This document shows positions 30,912-42,656 of a DNA stretch of 64,000 nt, one piece after another. Made by a program: the position numbers and the translations under genes. The DNA comes from Fomes fomentarius (lineage: Eukaryota; Basidiomycota; Agaricomycetes; Polyporales; Polyporaceae). Under the pieces are notes generated by a model. It had not been told where the DNA came from. It saw only the letters and a program-made list of their open reading frames with translations, and searched no databases. The stretch lies in contig JABYQN010000001.1 in the NCBI GenBank assembly GCA_022606135.1, positions 3,720,001-3,784,000 of the forward strand, written 5' to 3'. The stretch's first letter is position 1. Each line of letters starts with the position of its first letter.

Positions 30912-32644
30912 CTAACTCGATAAAGCTTGCTTCGCGTGCTCCCTCAAGACCTTGTTCAACCCTTCCCTCTTGACGCAATTCTCGAACTTGAAGCTTTCCG
31001 CGAGCCGCTCCAGCTGCTCCTCGTTCATCCCCTTGAAATGCTCCGCCCATTCCTGCACTAGGAATTCGCTGAAGAGCATGCACCGTGCAAGCCGTGCCAC
31101 ACGTCCCTCCACCGTCCAGACCGGGTAGGGGTACATCTTGCGGTGCTCCTCGTTGGGAATCTCATCTTTGATGAGCTGCACTATCGGCTTGTAGATGTCG
31201 CGCACGTATTTGTCGTCTGCACCCCATGAGTCTGCCGCGAGCCGGTACTTCTTTGCGAGGAAGTCTTGGAAGAGCGTCCGGTACGGCGTCTCGGGGGCGA
31301 CATACACCATGCCCTGGAAACCGATGTCCTTGTACAACCAGATCGACCAACTGAGGCGGTCCTGGAGCGAAGGAAATCCCATGAGGTGCCGTCACCCAGC
31401 ATCATAAGTTCGCTGACCTTTGCATATAACTCAAGCTGGTCATGCAGGACGTTGTACCGCCGCTCGTTGATCTCATCCATCGCATCGCCTTCGTATTCCT
31501 TCCTGGCGTACACCGGACCCCACTCCCCATTCCACACGCACAGGCCGCGTTCGTCCATCCACTCCCTCTTCTTTTCGTAGCTCCGCCGCATGCGCCTCCG
31601 CTGCTCCTCGGTGCGCGCATACGGCTCGGGCGCGTCCGGGAAGCCGAACACCGAGTAGTCGTGGATCGCGTACGCGGTGTTCGTCCAGCGCGTGCCCGCG
31701 TCGTCCGGGAAGCCGGAGAAGTCCGTCGCGTACGTGTTGCCGTCGAGGAAGAGGATGTGGTTCGCGTCGACGGATCGGATCGCGGCGTGCACGCGGTCGT
31801 AGTATCGGACGAGCCCGCTGTGCTCCGGGTCCGCTGGCTCGTTCATGGGATTGTAACCTGCGATCCACTGCCGGCCACGGTGCCCATGAGCGATTCAGGC
31901 CGGCAGTTGGTGCAGGGTTTCAAGTGTTTCTCACCTTCTCGTCCTTGTAGTGTTTTGCGATCTCCGTCCAAAGCCAGACAAGCCGGTCCTGGAAGTCCTT
32001 GTGGATCCAGAAGTTGGCGATGTGCGTGCCCGCATCCGAGTGCCAGCCACCATTCTGCCCGCCGGGGCGGTGTGCATGTCGAGAATGGTGTAGATGCCGT
32101 GTTTCGCGCAGGCGGCGACGACGCGGTCGAGGTGCTTGAACCCGGAGGGCTTGAGCACACGTGGGGTCAGGTCGTCCTCGAAGTGCCGGTAGCTGATCGC
32201 GATGCGGATGCAGTTAAGGCCGAGCGACTTGAAAAATGCTGCGTCTGGTTCGGCGAAGAAGTGTTCGAGAAACTGAGAGATACTGAGTGAGCAACGCTGG
32301 AAATTTGGAGGTTACAAGAGGTGAGCCTATTACTTTATCGAAGAAGAAATCTGATTTCTCCTTTCCCAGGACACCATCTAAGGCATCGCGGATCTGAAAC
32401 TCGCATCCGGGATAGCCTAGGGGGAGTATGAGTGATCAGACATGAAATGTTTCTTTTCACTCCTTCTACCTGAGATGAAGTTCTCCATGCTGTTCAGCGT
32501 TGTGAGCATCATCGTGGAAGCCGCAGGCACCGTGGCGACCGACACTCACGTCATCCAACCACCCAAACCTGCTCCGCGCAGTATGACCTCTCCTCCTGCC
32601 TCATCGACAATGCGCGTTCCGTCGACCTTCAAGAATGCGCTCAT
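30912..32644 (-). pseudogene. Glycoside hydrolase family 5 protein, paralogue A (one-base frameshift)
   Basis: Starts MSAFLKVDGTRIVDEAGGEV, then ILRGAGLGGWMT, MENFISG and YPGCEFQIRDALDGVLGKEK, with short introns at the same places as the paralogue at 33100-34803. The acid/base glutamate is in WIAGYNPMNEP and the nucleophile in LCVWNGEWGPVY. It ends near VLREHAKQALSS. Between HTAP and the expected GGQNGGWHSDAGTH the reading frame slips. The plus strand has four Gs at 32064-32067 where five would keep the frame; downstream everything again matches the paralogue. I saw no other lesion. It is therefore a recent pseudogene, a polymorphism or a sequencing error in a homopolymer. No signal peptide is seen, so an intracellular role is likely. 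Confidence 0.85.
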
Positions 32645-33099
32645 GCTATGCACCACAACCTAGAACGGCGTCCCTTAGATCTCGGAGACGAAGGTGAGTA
32701 ATGCAGGAAGCCCGATGTACGGAGCTCAGGATTCATATAAATACACATCCTTAACTGCACGCACGGCCGCCTGTCGATATCAATGTCCTTGAATCCGGAC
32801 CGTGGGGAGCCTGCCGCCAGCACTTCGTCGGCGAGGGGGATACACATGATGCCAGATTGGAAGAGATTGGGTCAAATAGGCACCTAATCGGGTAATCGTT
32901 CCTCTTGGTCTGGTCAGGACCATCCCTGTCGGCGAATCCTCGGAGGCAGCATCGCCTGGGACGGTCCGCGCAGAGAGTGGAGAACGATCATCTGTGGAGG
33001 CGTATAAGAAGAGGCCGTGGGACTGCGCGGGACTAACAAGGAGCTTGAGAGGAACGGCCTCGAGACATACGACTACCACACCCAACTCGACTGCACCCC
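32645..33099. promoter_or_regulatory. Shared divergent promoter of the two GH5 paralogues
   Basis: 455 bp lie between the head-to-head starts. TATA-like sequences sit at suitable distances on each side: tataaata (32736-32743), about 92 bp from the minus start, and tataag (33003-33008), about 97 bp from the plus start. Promoter use is inferred. Confidence 0.5.
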
Positions 33100-34803
33100 A
33101 TGGCGTACTTGAAGGTATCTGGTACCAAGATCGTTGACCAGAATGGCGAAGAGGTCATTCTTCGTGGTGCGGGTTTGGGTGGTTGGATGAAGTGAGTGTT
33201 CTCGGTATCTCAAAGCGGTTGGCTGTTCATTACAAACTGTCGGACAGCATGGAGAACTTCATCAGCGGTGAGTACACTGAACCCACCACCAGGGGCCCGA
33301 TTCAGATCTGACAATCGAGGACAGGATACCCTGGATGCGAGTTCCAGATCCGCGCTGAACTCGCGAAGGTTATCGGCAAGGAGAAATCGGAACTGTTCTT
33401 CGATAACGTACGTCTCGAATCTGGACGTGGATGGAACAGGCTAACAAGGGCGACTGCAGTTCCTTGAGTATTTCTTTCAGGACGCGGATGCTGCGTTCTT
33501 TAAGAGCCTCGGTCTCAACTGCATTCGTCTCCCTTTTAATTACCGCCACTTCGAGGGTGAGACTAGCACCCCCATATAGAAGCACAGCGATATCTCATGC
33601 TTCTCCGAAACCCAGATGACATGAACCCTCGCGTTCTGAAGCCCGAGGGCTTCAAGCACCTCGACCGCGTCATCGACCTTTGCTCAAAGCACGGCATCTA
33701 CACCATCCTCGACCTCCACACCGCACCCGGTGGCCAAAACACCGACTGGCACTCCGACGCCGGAACTCACATCGCCAAGTTCTGGGAGCACAAAGACTTC
33801 CAGGACCGCGTCGTCTGGCTCTGGCAAGAGCTCGCGAAGCACTACGCGGGCAACACCTGGATCGCGGGCTACAACCCGCTCAACGAGCCCACAGACCCCT
33901 ACCACACCCGCGTCATCGCCTTCTACGACCGCGTGTACGAGGCGATCCGCGCGATCGACCCGTACCACGCCATCTTCTTCGACGGGAACACGTTCGCGTC
34001 GGACTTTTCGCACTTTGGCGACGCGCACAAGCGGTGGGAGAATGTCGCGTACTCGATCCACGATTACTCGCTCTTTGGGTTCCCTGCATCCCCTGAGGCG
34101 TACGTTAGCTCCGACGCTCAGCGCCACCGCCTCAGGAGGAGCTACGAGAAGAAACGCGAGTGGATGGACGAGCGTGGGCTGTGCGTGTGGAATGGCGAGT
34201 GGGGACCGGTGTATGCGCGCAAGGAGTATGAGGGCGACAAGACGGAGGCCATCAACAAGGAGCGGTACGGCGTTCTCAAGGACCAGCTCGCCATCTACAA
34301 CAAGGTATGTCTTGCGCGCGCCGTCTGGCTTGTCTCTATCCTGACGTGCCACTTAGGACCGTCTGAGCTGGTCAATCTGGCTGTACAAGGACATCGGCTT
34401 CCAAGGCATGGTGTACGTCGCGCCCGAGACGCCATACCGGACGCTCTTCAAAGACTTCCTCGCCAAGAAGCACCGGCTCGCCGTCGACGCATGGGGCGCG
34501 GACGACTCGCAGGTCCGACACATCTTCGACCCGCTCGTGAAGCTCGTCGAGAAGGAGATCAAGCCCGAGCACCGCGACCTCTACCCCGCGCCCGTGTGGA
34601 AGTGGTCGGACCGCGTCGGCCGCCTCGCACGCATCATCCTCGTGTCGGAGTTCCTCGTGCGCGAGTGGGCGGAGCACTTTGTTGGGAAGAGCGAGGAGGA
34701 GATCGTCGAGATTGCGAAGAGCTTTGCGTTCGAGAACTGCTTGCATCGCGATGGGCTGAACAAGATCTTGACGGAGAACGCGACGCTCGTCGCGGGTCAG
34801 TAG
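33100..34803 (+). CDS. Glycoside hydrolase family 5 protein, paralogue B (intact)
   Basis: About 475 residues after splicing. It starts MAYLKVSGTKIVDQNGEEVI, LRGAGLGGWMK, then MENFISG, YPGCEFQIRAELAKVIGKEK, FLEYFFQDADAAFFKSLGLN and CIRLPFNYRHFE. The (beta/alpha)8 barrel core has ILDLHTAPGGQNTDWHSDAG, WIAGYNPLNEP (catalytic acid/base Glu) and LCVWNGEWGPVY (nucleophile Glu). The last intron (gtatgt..cttag) precedes DRLSWSIWLYKDIGFQGMVY. It ends ENATLVAGQ. There is no secretion signal, unlike secreted exo-1,3-glucanases, so it may act on intracellular glycosides or glycolipids. The substrate and GH5 subfamily cannot be set from sequence alone. Confidence 0.92.
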
Positions 34804-34938
34804 AAAGAAGACAGCAGGCCGTCCGAGTTGTATCATAGCGCGTAGTGCATCCCAATCTATTCTATCGGGCGTCGTTGGCACGAGGGGTAGACGTTTCAGT
34901 ATCTATTCGCCAGTCACCACGCACCAAAGTACACCGTA

Positions 34939-36631
34939 TCAGCCAGTCTTCGCCTTCAACTCCCTCCACAGCGTCATGAACATCACGGCTCCTATACCCA
35001 CCAGCGCAACCTGTAGCCCGACATAGCTCAGCATCCCGACTTTGACTCCCGCACCACCCCACACAGCGCCCGTAACCCGTCCGGAATAGTTACTCCACTG
35101 GATGAACAGGCTCGTCCGCCCATTCCACTCGCCAGGCAGCTGTTTCGAAAGCAAGCTAAGCGTGACCGTGCTGGCGACGTTGAACCCGAGGGCGACGAGG
35201 AACCAGCACACGAAGAGGCTCCCGTAGTTGACCTTCTCCGCGCCCAGGATCCCGATGGCGATCAGGAGCCCCGCGAGCCCGATGGACGACCCGAGGGCGA
35301 GGGTGTGCCTGTCCTGCACGCGGCGCGCAAAGTGGAGGTTGAGGAGCAGGAAGGGGACAGTGCACGCGCCGCCGAGCGCGATGAGGTTGCCCGCGGCGAA
35401 GGGGCTGAAGTGGAACGGGTTCGCGGGCGCATTCGAGGCGGTGAAGACCGGGATGTTGGATTCCCAGGCGCCGAGGATGAAGAAGCACGTCATCGCGAAC
35501 CAACACATCGTGGCGGACACGCCCCACTGCCGCCAGGTCATCTCGAAATTCACTGGTGGAGGCGAGGGCGAGGGCGAGGGCGAGGGTACACGTGTCGGCG
35601 CATTGGAGGTGGAGACCTCGCTCTCAGTGATGCGGGGTGCGCTCTTGTCCCCATTCGCATCCTCGGGCTTCCTCTCTGGAGACGAAGCGGGGGAAGAGGC
35701 GGGGATAGGGCGGAGGCCGATGGGTGGCGGGGAGACCGTGCGAGGGACGTCCTCGTAAAACATGACTACCGCGATCCAGAAGACGGCCCAGAGAGCGGCC
35801 ATGACCCAGGCGGGTGCCGTGAATCCGTTGAAGATTGAATTCTTGAATCCGACTTTGAACCTGCCAAACGGAGGTTTGTCAGTGCTCCGCGCAGAAAAAC
35901 CGATAGTCCACATACAATAGACCGCCAACAAAGGGTCCCAGGCTGAATCCCAGGCCCTGACCCAGGACGAGCCATCCGGCGAGCGTGGTTCTGCGGCGGA
36001 TGCCAACTATCCGGGGATCCGTGCAGTATCGTTTATTGTACATCCAGAATGTGAACCCGCAGCCGGTTATGATACGTCCCAGGAGGATCAGGTAGAGGAA
36101 GTTCGCTCGGTATGCCAGACCGTATACGATGTTTCCCACAATCATCGATGCACACGTGAAGTGTAATGGGCGGGCATAGACTCCTGCAAGAGACCGTCAG
36201 TGACACGACAAAAACGATTGGCGTGAATTCGACCTTGGTCGATGTACATGAGAGGTACAAGCATAAGGCCGGAAACAGCGGTCGGGATACCGATGACGAG
36301 ACCGGAGAAGGTCGAGGAGCCTCCCAAATGTTGGGCGTAGTCGTTTGACGACGAGACGATAATGAAGAACGTTAGCTATCAAGTTATCTAGGTGAGTAAT
36401 GTCATCACCACTGATTCTGATACCTCTGCCTACCTGCAGCATTATGTTTGAAAGAAGGACAATGATGAGAGAAGCCTTCTTGGGCATTTTGAGCTCCTCG
36501 TTCACTTCCGGGCTCGTCGTCTCGTCCACAAGTTGTCGGGTCTGATTCTGAGAGGAGGCATCTCGAAGAGAGGGGTAGCGCTTTGGTTGAGATAAGTTGA
36601 GTACCGTCCACGGTATCCTGAGGGCTGGCAT
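34939..36631 (-). CDS. Major facilitator superfamily transporter
   Basis: Multi-pass membrane transporter with about 12 predicted segments. After an acidic N-terminal tail it reads MPKKASLIIVLLSNIMLQ, then by splicing LTFFIIVSSSNDYAQHLGGS, STFSGLVIGIPTAVSGLMLV, VYARPLHFTCASMIVGNIVY, MYNKRYCTDPRIVGIRRRTT and FKVGFKNSIFNGFTAPAWVM. A Pro/Ser-rich cytoplasmic loop, partly encoded by a gagggc repeat near 35565-35585, divides the two halves. The C-terminal half ends LWRELKAKTG. Introns are short GT..AG. The block order resembles MFSD8-like fungal transporters, but the substrate is unknown. The start (36631, MPALRIPW) is uncertain; an upstream ATG at 36716 would need an extra intron. It ends 136 bp from the convergent GH5 gene. 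Confidence 0.85.
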
Positions 36632-36716
36632 GTTGGTGCTGGGTCCGACTCAGAGAGGGAGCAGCCTGAGGATCCTGACTGTCTAACTTATAACGCTGGA
36701 TGTTCTCTACGGTCAT

Positions 36717-37565
36717 ACTTTTTGGGCGCCAGGCATCGGCATTCTTCCAATGATTCCCGCCGTGGGCCGGAGGAAACGGGAGTCCGCTGACATATGGCAG
36801 TGACACCTCGGCTATGACGCTCTAACTTTCTGTAGCGCTGGGCCAGAACATAAGTTTCTGAGGATTGAGGGAGGCTACATGACGGGACTCAGAAGCCGCT
36901 GACACGTCCGACCTAACGCTTGCATTCATGGGGTTCCAATGTACAGCTGTTTCCAAAATTGGTGGCCGCTCAACTCCGACTGACGCGGGTGCACTTTCGA
37001 CACGAAATAATCAGAAAAATCGGCAAACACGTTTGTGTCCTTGTTGTCACTTTGAGACCAATCATATACACTGCTACAAGCCTCACAAACACACCTGTAC
37101 CTTCCGCTTCTGCATAGAGACTCGATTTTGTAAATTACAGAAGCCAGATCACCTATGAACAATCCCCAAGTTCTGACGAAGTTCTGGGTACACGAATTGT
37201 TTTCTTTGCCACTAAATCTTACCAGTACGCTGTATATACCTGCTGTATCCTCCATGTGCAGTTTCGTGCTATCAATGAGTGGTCTCGGGTTTGCAATGTC
37301 CTACTCAAAGATGTTATAGCCTTAGCGCCCGATGACATGGCTACTCAGCGGGCCGAAAAGTTGATGTTTACACCTTTGGTGAGGCATAGAAACTGGGTAA
37401 AAATATTTATACGGCATCCAAGAAACACTACAGGCAATCTATGTAAGGCAAGAACACTTCAAGTGACCTCGCACACATTTTCGTTTCCGTGTGGAAATTG
37501 CACTATGCAGTTGGGCGCTCGGCCACGAAAAATGGAACCAAGTTCCTTGACTCGCAGACTTCCAT
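36717..37565. other. Intergenic, with a possible related transposon end
   Basis: No supported gene. At about 36938-36950 the sequence tacagctgtttcc repeats the TA plus first 11 bases of the foldback element end at 37566, then diverges. It could be a distant relative of the same terminal repeat or chance. Confidence 0.4.
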
Positions 37566-37567
37566 TA

Positions 37568-38453
37568 CAGCTGTTTCGGTAAAGAATGCCCGACATGCGC
37601 ATTTGCGCCAACTCGCACTTTTTGACGCCAACAACACCAAAAATTTCAAAAATTCAAAACAACTCAAAAAATCTGGAACGCCATGTTCCGCCGTGTAAAT
37701 TGCGGTCTAAGAGCTCGAATATGTTGTACTCGCGTATATAGCACACTGTAGCCTATTATATCACCAGTGAACACAGGTCATGAGCAGACAAACCTGAATG
37801 GTCGCTGACACGTTGTATTTCGTTTCCGGGACAAATTGAGTACTTCTTCTGTGCTACAGCTCGGTTTTGCGCGTGTATATAAGCATCCAAGGTATCATTA
37901 CTCTACTGGAACTGTTCTCAAGCAAAACAATGCATCTCTGCACATTTCCTAAATTCTTCCTGCCAGCAGACTCAGGCGCCCGAGGTGAACCGAACTTAGG
38001 GAAGTGTGAAACCAACGAGCGTCTACAATTTCCCCCTCGGGCGCCTGAGTGCTGGCAGCGGGATGTCGGAAGGATGTGGAGAGAGTTGTCATGCTAATTG
38101 AGAGAAGTCTTAGATATGATCTAGTATACCCCTTATGCTCATATATACACGCAACACCGAGCTGTAGCACAGAAGAAGTACTCAATTTGTCCCGGAAACG
38201 AAATACAACGTGTCAGCGACCATTCAGGTTTGTCTGCTCATGACCTGTGTTCACTGGTGATATAATAGGCTACAGTGTGCTATATACGCGAGTACAACAT
38301 ATTCGAGCTCTTAGACCGCAATTTACACGGCGGAACATGGCGTTCCAGACTTTTTGAGTTGTTTTGAATTTTTGAAATTTTTGGTGTTGTTGGCGTCAAA
38401 AAGTGCGAGTTGGCGCAAATGCGCATGTCGGGCATTCTTTACCGAAACAGCTG
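37568..38453. mobile_element. 886-bp foldback (hairpin) element flanked by TA
   Basis: Starts cagctgtttcggtaaagaat and ends with the exact complement, flanked on both sides by TA (37566-37567, 38454-38455). The outer arms, about 295 bp each (37568 to about 37862 and about 38159 to 38453), are collinear with no indels; I noticed one mismatch. Inward of this, roughly another 125 bp on each side pair more loosely. A strong inner match (caggcgcccgagg at 37974-37986 with its complement at 38035-38047) is centred on the same point. So nearly the whole element is one hairpin with a loop of about 48 bp. It encodes no protein. Its ends match the repeat beside the Tc1-like transposase at 19105-19195. 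Confidence 0.95.
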
Positions 38454-38847
38454 TAGACTCTCATGTACTTTCACTTCGTGCTCGAAGAATTCGCTGCTAC
38501 CCAACTTACTGCTCTTAGTTGAGTGCACTGACAATGGTTCTCAGCCGGTGCTCATGCTCGCCATGAAGCGCACCCCGCTCGCCCATATATGTTGGCCACC
38601 ATCATCAAGTCTGGTGAAGCCTGTGTAATCGCTGATCTTTTCAACTTCTCGACAAGACTCGGAAGCTTGCTCCGAGACGGCGCTATGGCATCATGAGAAC
38701 GTGCCTCAAGCTTCTTCGGCAACTTTCTTTCTCGCCGCAGACTCAGTGGCAGCAGCATCCCAGCTTGAAGTTAGCGCAGGCTGGCCACTTGCCATTCTTT
38801 ACCTCCCACTCTCACCCTCTTTTTCCTGCATTTTGACAACCTCGATC

Positions 38848-41800
38848 ATGTCTCATCCTTTCTATTGGCCAGGGAAATACTACTTCTATGCTATCGGCAA
38901 TACTCCCGCCGTCTGCTTGACTCGCGACCTCCCTCCAGAAGAACGTGCAAATCTTCTCCTTCTCGGTTGTGGTGATCCACGGCATGTGCTCTACACCATA
39001 TTCGTCGAACCAGATCACTGTGAGATCCCATTCTTTACTTGTGCAATCCATTCGCTCATCGTGGTGAGTCCACAGCGACTCGCAAGCTTGATTTCACCTG
39101 CGTTGACTACGAACCTGGTGTACTTGGTACGCAGTCGTTTCTATCTCCCTCATCAATCAGTTAATGTGTACTTGATACTCAGCCCGGAATGTTCTCCTTT
39201 TCGCACTCATCGCCGACAGGATCGCCTTCCCTAACATATGGAACATCTTCTACCACATGTTTCTCGACCTCGAATCCCACACTATCCTCATAGCCCAGTG
39301 TCAGAAACTATTCGAAGCGTCAGAGAGCCTGAATTCCTGGCGCGCATCTCCCTATGGAGCATTTCTGCGCTTTTCTACCAAGTCTACCTTCATTGAGGTT
39401 CGCCGTCATTGGTCTCTATATGCCGCCATGCCAGGGCTACCTTCGCCGCGTCAGCGGGCGATCCGTAGGGCATTCGAGAAGGTATTCACCGAAGAGAGAA
39501 ACATTGGAACTCCTCTTTCATCCGCACGCGCAGCAGGTCCCTTGCTCTTCCAAGCACGCCAAACCGTGGCGGACCAGACCCTCAATTACTGGAAGACGGG
39601 GAGCACGTTCTTTGATCCGAGACACATCACCGCTGCTCGATTGCTGAACCCTACCTTCGCCTACTCTCAAAGCGGAGAGGGCTGTGCGTTGCATTATGGG
39701 AGCGATCCTCTAGCCACCTTTCATTCTGCCCCACTTTTTGGCAACGCTATGCGACCACCCACCCCGGCCGAAGTGGTGCAGGCGGCAAAGGACGAGTTCT
39801 CTGACTGGTGCGCAGCCTTCCTACAGGCGGTGTCCGATCTCAAGAGAGTTCCCCGCATCCGATTTTTCTTCGCCGAGGCCACCGCCGCTGCCAGCGCGCT
39901 CAATTGGTTCGATGTGACGGACAAGGTCAAGCTAGACGTCGGACTCCCGGTGGCTCAATTTCGTACCCAGCTTATCATCCTTGATATGGATGAGTACCTC
40001 AAGTATCGCGCGCCCGTGTCATTCAATGTCATCGAGACCTCTAACCTCGTCGACTACATCGGTCTACTCAACGTCCTTGTCGCTGCCGCGCCGTTGATGT
40101 CATCGTCACCCTCAAGTGTGCTATACACCGAATCGCTTCTACTCCTCAAGAACGAGGACGCTACCAAGGAGTTCACCGAGTCCTTGTACTCGGATGTCGG
40201 CACCTTTGGCTTCCTGCTTGACCTTTGTCCCATTGACTACCTTTCGGGGTTCAGCACCCGCTCCAACACCCACGAGATCATGATGCACCAGTCGCATCCC
40301 ACCCGCGACAGCGCTCAACCAATCCAGTTCCACCATCTCACTACTTGGAAGTCTCCCGCGTCTTGTGACAGTATAATCGCGCTCCATGGCGGGCGAGTGC
40401 GCCATCCTCCGATGTTCGATACGCGTCAATTGGCCTCTTTCCTCTTCGATGTCTATCACGCCATCTTTGAGTGTGAGGACTCTCCGACCTTCTTCAGACA
40501 AAACGAGCACAACTTGGTCAGGGCTATTGCGAGCGCGAACATGATTCACTATATGCGCGAGGGGTTCGTTCTCTTCCTCAAGCTCGTCCGGCAGCGGCTA
40601 TGCCTATCACGATCCCAGTGGGAGAAGGTGATGGATTCGTTCTTGATGATCGAAATACAGTCCGACGAGATCATGCGGATGAACACCGTCAATCGCAACG
40701 ATTTCTACGCGCATCTTCATCGACAGGCGGTTTATACCGTGCCATCATACAAGCGGCCGACATCGAAAATCGGCCCCTTCGCTGGTTGGGACTTTGTTCC
40801 TCCGGTGGTGCGCATCGTCCTCTGTGTCCCACGCGAAGAGGTCACGGGATTTGATAGTGTTCTCGCGAGCACTTCAGTCGGCACGCCCGTCCTGCAATGT
40901 GATGTCCTCGGCGAACGCTCTCACAACATCTTCACTGCCATACACGTTGCATATGGCTGCGCCATTCTTGCAGGTTCTCAACGCCATCCCAGTGTTATCT
41001 TCGAAGACGATCCCGAAGGACGAGATGGTTCCTGTCCACTTATCGTCTCATTTGTGCTCTCAGCGTACCTCCTCACAGAGATCGAGCCTTTCGACAACCT
41101 CACGGTCGCTTTGTCTGTGCGGAGTACACCGGGGACGACGGAATTACATGCGAAGCTTGGTCTTCGGCTGGATATCTACAGGACGAGCCTCATGGACCGG
41201 GAACACGTCCATGTTCTTCCAGAAGAGCCGGTTTCTACAATCCATGCAGAGACTCCAATTGGCTCTCTCTTCTCGCGCTTCGCAACTCTTGACACACAGA
41301 TCGGCAAACAAACCGCTGTTGCAGTGGAGCTGGACGCCCAGTGCGAATTCGTGGATTCGCTCACCGCAAGGGTGGACTTCAGGAATCAGGATGCAATACA
41401 CGACTTTGGATCGGGAGCAACGCCTGAGGTGGTCCAAGTGTCTCCATGCGTCATGCGGTTGACGATCGCTGGACATGTTCAAGATGTCGTCTTCCCATTC
41501 CCTGTAGTCGGAAGCCAGCACAAGCTGCGTCTGGCGCGGAAGTCACGGTACATTGAGGTGCGTTCCCACTATCCAAGTGTGTGTACTTGTCCCTTACGAG
41601 ATCTGGTACAGGTCGTGGTCCCAATCGCTGGTCCGTTCCTGAGACCGGATGGCATGAAGCTCAACCCATTCTCAGTCGTTGGCAGTGAAAAGGCTCTGGT
41701 GCCGTGGAACATACATCGCCTCGCCCTCAGCCGGCTCCCCAAGCTCAACTTGAACAGCGAGCAGCTCCGGGAGTGGTTCGATCCTCATGTGGGCTCCATG

Positions 41801-42559
41801 CTCACGGCACGCGAGCGCGAGTTGCGGGGAACACGGAGGGCAGATATATTGATTCTTGTGAAGGACACTCTCCACTCCATCTTCATTGGGTCTGCGGGCA
41901 CTAGCACACAGATTCGCAGGCCTATGCGCGTCTTCGCTCTTCGCGACGTCGTCACGAGAAACTCCGATACCCTGTTCTTCATCAGCACCTTGCGGTACGA
42001 CGTGCACTCACACACCGTTGTGTGCGACGGGTACGTCCTTCCATTGAGGGACGACATCATGGAGGAAATTGGAAGCTCCTTGGGACCACTAATTGGCGGG
42101 GGTGACATGGGAGATATCCCCGTTCTCGAGGGCGAGATGGAGGCATGGAAGCAGCTCATTCCCGCATTCGTCGAGCGCTGCCGCACCTGGGAACACACGG
42201 ACGACTGCGAGTATCTCGCGCAGAAAAGGATCCCGCTTACGCAACTGATGGAGCTCGACCCTCTGTGCAGCTGCGGGAGAGGGAAGGAGGTCGAAGCGCT
42301 GTGCGAGATCGCGGAGTGGCGCAACTTCGCACCGTACGTGACTCGAATTGCGCTATCGCCCCTCTTTGCGGTCTCGTACCTCGAAGGGGTCGGGCGCGAT
42401 CCACTGGACTACAAGTGCTCGGTTTGTAGAGGAGACGGGAAGCCGGAGATGATGACTTGCTTGGGATCGCGGTGTTTGAAGGTAAGATATTGCTCGATAG
42501 ATTGTCAAATGGTAGATTGGCCGCACCACAGGCCTAAGTGCAAGGCGCGACTCGCCTAG
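38848..42559 (+). CDS. DUF4470 and MYND-type zinc finger protein
   Basis: Large protein of about 1,200 residues. It starts MSHPFYWPGKYYFYAIGNTP, then AVCLTRDLPPEERANLLLLG and CGDPRHVLYTIF. This is a DUF4470 domain, also found at the N-terminus of dynein assembly factor DNAAF3 and with a nucleotide-binding-like GCGDPR loop. Two short introns (gtgaga..cacag, gtacgc..ctcag) connect to KLDFTCVDYEPGVLA and RNVLLFALIADRIAFPNIWN. A single long exon then runs to the C-terminal MYND finger: CSVCRGDGKPEMMTCLGSRC, KVRYCSIDCQ and HHRPKCKARLA, with all Cys/His ligands visible. MYND fingers mediate protein contacts. This architecture is expanded in agaricomycetes, but the function is unknown. It ends 97 bp from the convergent GH20 gene. 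Confidence 0.9.
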
Positions 42560-42656
42560 GCTCTCCAACTCGTATCATCCTAGCACCTATCACGAACGAT
42601 CGTGGGTAAATATCATGTATTGTAGGCATTTTCGTTACGATATGAAGGAGCGGGCA

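Noticed and set aside
33684..34352. 222-codon minus-strand frame opposite GH5 paralogue B
   Set aside because: Shadow of a conserved exon; the sense product matches GH5 and the antisense one has no motif.
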